From: JAYOEY01 sp038116945
GTDB lineage: Bacteria; Pseudomonadota; Alphaproteobacteria; MPNO01; UBA2964
NCBI GenBank assembly: GCA_038116945.1
Contig: JAYOEY010000017.1
Span: 1 to 64,000 of the forward strand
Direction: 5' to 3'
Length of the DNA: 64,000 nucleotides
The translations under genes and the position numbers were made by a program. A model generated the notes under the pieces. That model did no database searches. It worked only from the letters and a program-made list of their open reading frames with translations, and was not told the origin of the DNA. Below are positions 60,945 through 64,000 of this stretch, piece after piece (the stretch's first letter is position 1; each line of letters opens with the position of its first letter).

Positions 60945-60948
60945 CGGA

Positions 60949-61815
60949 CTACCCGGCGACCGGGAAGAACTTGTCGAGCCAGGATTTGATGATTTCCCGC
61001 ACGCGCGTGTTGTTTTCGGCGAACATGAAATGGTCGGTTTCCGCGAACAGATGCATGTCGGTCGGCTGGCCTGCCTTCCGGAACATGGCGACAGACTGCT
61101 CGGTGGGGGTCACCGAATCGTCCGACGAATGCAGCAGCAGCAGCGGGCGCGGCGAGATATCGCTCACCACGTCCTCGGCGGTGAAATTATACATCGACTG
61201 GGCGACCTCCGACGGGAACTGTTCGACCGAATGCTGCGACAGATTGTTGCGAAGATGCTCGGGGATCGGCACGATGTCGTAGCGGTCGACCATCAGCGAC
61301 TCGCCTGTGCGTTCGCGGTGACGGCGCCCTTCCTCCAGCATCCGGGTGAATTTCAGCCATCCCTCCTTGGTCGGGTGCTGGCCGCGGAACTTGCGTTCGC
61401 CGTGGCCCCAGCCGCCGGAAGAGACGACGCAGGCGATCCGCTTGTCGACGCCGCCGACATAGATCGCCACCGCCGCACCGAACGACGATCCGAGAACGCC
61501 GATCCGGTCGGGGTCGAGCTCGTCGCGCGTCTGGAGATAGGTCAGCGCCGCCTGGGTGGCCTCGACCTGCTCCTGGCAGATCACGCGGCCGAACTCGCCG
61601 TCGCTTTCGCCGCAGCCCGGCATGTCGAACCGGAACGCCGCATAGCCCCATTCGTTGAGCATCTTGACCGGCCCGTGAACGTTGCCGGACTCCTTGTTGC
61701 TGCCGAATCCGTGCAGCACCATGATCGCCGGCAGTTTGCCGCTCGCGCCCTCGGGCGTGTGAAGAACGCCCGACAGGGTCATGTCGCCATATTTGAACGT
61801 AATCTTGTCTTCCAT
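60949..61815 (-). CDS. alpha/beta hydrolase (dienelactone-hydrolase/peptidase-like)
   Basis: The 288-residue protein has the canonical serine-hydrolase core: oxyanion block HGFGSNKES (about residues 35-43), nucleophile GSSFGAAVAI (about 110-119), acid in SSDDSVTP (about 228) and His in ETDHFMF (about 258). The DMPGCGESDG loop is a typical family mark. It is shorter than the hydrolase at 11607 and lacks its N-terminal domain. It is the first gene of a leftward series and is divergent from the Ldh-type gene. An esterase or C-C hydrolase role is likely. Confidence 0.9.
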   Translation of the reverse strand: MEDKITFKYGDMTLSGVLHTPEGASGKLPAIMVLHGFGSNKESGNVHGPVKMLNEWGYAAFRFDMPGCGESDGEFGRVICQEQVEATQAALTYLQTRDELDPDRIGVLGSSFGAAVAIYVGGVDKRIACVVSSGGWGHGERKFRGQHPTKEGWLKFTRMLEEGRRHRERTGESLMVDRYDIVPIPEHLRNNLSQHSVEQFPSEVAQSMYNFTAEDVVSDISPRPLLLLHSSDDSVTPTEQSVAMFRKAGQPTDMHLFAETDHFMFAENNTRVREIIKSWLDKFFPVAG

Positions 61816-61954
61816 TTTTCCGGTTCCCTGAATGAAGCTTTGCCCCGTTTATAGGGGTGCGCCCGCTCACCGGCAACCGGCCCCGCTTCATGGCGCGCCT
61901 TTACGGAATCGCGCGCTCCCGGCAATATGCGCGCCGCTCGTAGAGGAGAATTTC

Positions 61955-62998
61955 ATGGCCGACAGCGTAACCGTACCGCACGAGGCGGCGCAGGAACTGA
62001 TGATCCGGGTTTTCGAGGCGCTCGACGTACCGTCGGCGGATGCGCGCAAGGTGGCGGAAGGGCTGATCTGGGCCGACCTCAGGGGTATCGACTCGCATGG
62101 CATGATCCGGCTGTCGTCCTATGTCCGGCGTCTCGACAACGGCGTCGTCAATCCAAGGCCGGACATCCGCGTCACCAGGGAAACGCCGGCCGTTGCCGTG
62201 GTGGACGCCGATTTCGCGCACGGCCAGATCGCGCTGTCCTTCGGCATGGAAAAGGCGATGGCGCTGGCAAAAAAGGCGGGCGTCGGCTGGGTCGTGGTGG
62301 GAAAATCCACCCATTCCGGCGCGGTCGGCTACTACACGCGGATGGCGGCGGAGGCCGGCATGATCGGGCTGCATATGGGGACGTCCCAGCCCAACATGGC
62401 CTATCACGGCGCGCGCGTCGGCGGGGTAGCGACCAGCCCGATTGCGATCAGCGTGCCGCGCGCCAACGGCAGGACCATCTCGCTCGACATGGCGACCGCG
62501 ATCGCCGGGGTCGGCAAGCTGATGCATCACAAGGCGACCAACACGCCACTGGGCGAAGGCTGGGCGCTGGATGAGGACGGCAACCCGACCACCGATCCGC
62601 AGAAGGCGGACCTGCCGACCTCGCTCGGCGGCCCCAAGGGCTCGGGCCTGTCGCTGATGTTCGAGCTGGTATCCGGCGTCATGGTCGGGCCGTCGACCCT
62701 GCTCAAATGGATTACCGGCACGGAACGCCGCCATCAGCAGGCCGCCGTGCTCGCCGCCGTCGATATCGCGCAGTTCATCGAGCTCGACGAATACGCGGCC
62801 GAGGCCGAACGGCTCGCCGAAGCGATCAAGGGCCTGCCCAAGGCCGACGGGGTCGACGAAATCCTGATCCCCGGCGAACGGTCGGATGCGATTTACGCGC
62901 AGCGCCTGCGCGACGGGGTTACCGTGCCGCGGGCGACCTGGGACGATGTGGTGAAGGTGGCGGAGCGGTTCGGCGTGCCGGTGCCGGAAACGGCCTGA
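61955..62998 (+). CDS. Ldh-family (malate/L-lactate dehydrogenase-like) oxidoreductase
   Basis: The 347-residue protein belongs to the YlbC/AllD/DpkA-type NAD(P)-dependent oxidoreductases. It has the N-terminal ADLRGIDSHGMIRL block (about residues 38-51) with the catalytic His, the substrate loop KSTHSGAVGYY and the cofactor part (ISLDMATAIAGVGKL, near 170). Known members reduce 2-oxo acids: ureidoglycolate, sulfolactate (ComC), malate or imino acids. A ComC-like role would match the sulfopyruvate-decarboxylase-like genes, but that is speculative. The ATG at 61955 follows AGAGGAGAA. It is convergent with the next gene with 3 bp between stops. Confidence 0.91.
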   Translation: MADSVTVPHEAAQELMIRVFEALDVPSADARKVAEGLIWADLRGIDSHGMIRLSSYVRRLDNGVVNPRPDIRVTRETPAVAVVDADFAHGQIALSFGMEKAMALAKKAGVGWVVVGKSTHSGAVGYYTRMAAEAGMIGLHMGTSQPNMAYHGARVGGVATSPIAISVPRANGRTISLDMATAIAGVGKLMHHKATNTPLGEGWALDEDGNPTTDPQKADLPTSLGGPKGSGLSLMFELVSGVMVGPSTLLKWITGTERRHQQAAVLAAVDIAQFIELDEYAAEAERLAEAIKGLPKADGVDEILIPGERSDAIYAQRLRDGVTVPRATWDDVVKVAERFGVPVPETA

Positions 62999-63001
62999 TC
63001 C

Positions 63002-64000
63002 CTAGCCCAGCCGTTCGCTTGCCAGGCGCGCGCCCTCGGCCAGCGCCTCGAACTTGGCCCGGATGACCGTCGGGTGCACCTCGGTGTGATAGCAGGCCTG
63101 CGACGAAAATCCGCAATCGGCGCCCGCGATGACGTTCTCGCGCCCGACGCGTTCCGCGAACCGGACCAGCCGTTCGGCGATCAGCTCCGGATGCTCGACG
63201 ATATTGCTGGCATGGGTGATGACGCCCGGGATGATCTTTCTGCCGTCGGGCAGATCGATGTCCTCCCACACATGGTATTCGTGCTCGTGGCGCGGATTGC
63301 CTGCCTCGAACGAATAGGCGCCTGCGTCGATGCGCAGCATGAAGGGCGCGACGCGGGCCATCGGCGCCTCGTGAATGCGCGGTCCCTCATTGATGCCGTA
63401 ACAGGTATGAAACCGGATTTTCTCCGGCGGAATGCCGCGCAGCGCGTGGTTGATCGCCTCAACGTAAAGGGTCGCGCGCCGGTCCATCGCCGCCTCGTCG
63501 AGCCCCGGCTCGACGAAGATGTCGGACAGGAACGGATCGTCGATCTGCAGCTGGAACCCGGCATCGACGATCGCCAGGTATTCGGTGCGCAGCGCCTCGC
63601 CGGCGGCGTCGAAGAATTCTTCTTCCGTGGCGTAGTAATCGTTATGGCCGAGCCCGCTCGGCGCGATGGAAGGCAGGAACGCGCCGTCGCGGGAAACCCC
63701 CTCAAGCGCCGCCCTGAGGTTCGCGATGTCGCGCGCGGCCGCCGCCTCGCCCCTGTATGCGATGGGACCGGTGCAGAACATCGGCACCACCGGCGCCACC
63801 GCGCCGCCGGTCATCGCCCGGGCGAAATAGTCTTCGTAATATTCCGGGAAGGCGGCGCGTTCGGCGGCGAAGACCGGCCGCCCTTCTCCAGGGCGCGGCT
63901 CGAACCCGGTCAGCCGTTCCTGCACATAGGTGAAGAAGCCCGGTTTCGACATTTCGCCGTCGGTGACGATGTCGATACCGCAGGCAGCCTGCATGGCGAC
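63002..64000 (-). CDS. MetE C-terminal-like cobalamin-independent methyltransferase, 5' end beyond window
   Basis: The gene continues past the right edge; 333 codons are visible and the true start is outside. The visible part has the MetE/UROD-type barrel with probable zinc ligands His and Cys in FHTCYG, and a later Cys in AGADCGFSS. Near the edge GIDIVTDGEMSKPGFFTYV corresponds to the methionine-synthase II substrate region. Members without the MetE N-terminal half transfer methyl groups from or to small thiols, including S-methyl or methoxy-type compounds. The end abuts the Ldh-type gene. Confidence 0.87.
   Translation of the reverse strand, partial: VAMQAACGIDIVTDGEMSKPGFFTYVQERLTGFEPRPGEGRPVFAAERAAFPEYYEDYFARAMTGGAVAPVVPMFCTGPIAYRGEAAAARDIANLRAALEGVSRDGAFLPSIAPSGLGHNDYYATEEEFFDAAGEALRTEYLAIVDAGFQLQIDDPFLSDIFVEPGLDEAAMDRRATLYVEAINHALRGIPPEKIRFHTCYGINEGPRIHEAPMARVAPFMLRIDAGAYSFEAGNPRHEHEYHVWEDIDLPDGRKIIPGVITHASNIVEHPELIAERLVRFAERVGRENVIAGADCGFSSQACYHTEVHPTVIRAKFEALAEGARLASERLG

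Noticed and set aside
1..64000. CRISPR arrays, insertion sequences or a phage module
   Set aside because: No regularly spaced repeats, transposase or phage structural genes were seen; the only sign of mobility is the tRNA scar at the left edge.

Overview
This is a GC-rich window with short intergenic gaps and many ATGA/GTGA or near-abutting gene joints. Its gene families are those of a versatile aerobic heterotroph: Rieske oxygenase, UbiD, TauD/TfdA, VOC, LLM and GMC proteins plus tripartite and ABC uptake systems. A partial tRNA-Arg(CCG) with alphaproteobacterial-type sequence sits at the left edge. Together these point to an alphaproteobacterium; order and genus cannot be read from the sequence. 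There is no rRNA, complete tRNA, CRISPR array, transposase or integrase gene.

Left edge (1-400): the 3' half of a tRNA-Arg(CCG), starting exactly in the anticodon loop and preceded by unrelated AT-richer DNA with short direct repeats. It looks like the far attachment-site scar of an integrated element lying off the left side. From about 400 onward the window is densely coded.

0.4-12.8 kb: a signal-less NMT1-type binding-fold protein; a leftward operon (TauD-family dioxygenase, DapA-like lyase/aldolase, Rieske oxygenase, NAD-dependent epimerase); then a rightward set (phytanoyl-CoA-type dioxygenase, signal-less 4,5-dihydroxyphthalate-decarboxylase-like protein, a complete ferric-type ABC importer, and an alpha/beta C-C hydrolase-like enzyme). 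12.8-25.1 kb: a split TPP-dependent decarboxylase with a CoxL-like molybdenum hydroxylase subunit; a heterodimeric ABC exporter with one degenerate ATP site; an MFS exporter; and tcuA-tcuB-deacetylase. 25.3-34.8 kb: an LLM-VOC-amidase operon, a small 2OG oxygenase with a 6-phosphogluconate dehydrogenase, a GMC oxidoreductase with a small membrane protein, a UbiD decarboxylase and a DUF2628-like membrane protein.

34.9-45.4 kb: a TauD-VOC-VOC-UbiD-ornithine-cyclodeaminase-like run, then a TauE/SafE exporter with a reductive-dehalogenase-like Fe-S protein, a BNR-repeat protein, a zinc alcohol dehydrogenase and a carboxymuconolactone-decarboxylase-like protein. 45.5-58.1 kb: merF overlapping a GDCCVxC Cys-rich protein; a tripartite tricarboxylate transporter (TctA-TctB fusion plus TctC); an SDR lacking YxxxK; a leftward operon (OCD-like, MarR, Lin0512, GST, RdhA-like Fe-S protein). 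Divergent from this operon is a four-gene coupled operon of three tandem TauD-family dioxygenases and a second decarboxylase-like binding-fold protein, driven by a good promoter with a perfect palindrome in its spacer. 58.1-64 kb: a membrane histidine kinase with no response regulator, a Bac_3 binding-fold protein, an alpha/beta hydrolase, an Ldh-family dehydrogenase and a MetE-type methyltransferase cut by the window end.

The most interesting theme is recurrence. Fe(II)/2OG dioxygenases sit next to signal-less binding-fold decarboxylase-like proteins twice, and TauD-type dioxygenases sit with OCD-like dehydrogenases twice. UbiD, VOC and RdhA-like enzymes are each duplicated. This looks like an expanded, modular oxygenase/decarboxylase catabolic region for carboxylated, probably aromatic or heteroaromatic, compounds. 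The substrates cannot be read from the DNA.
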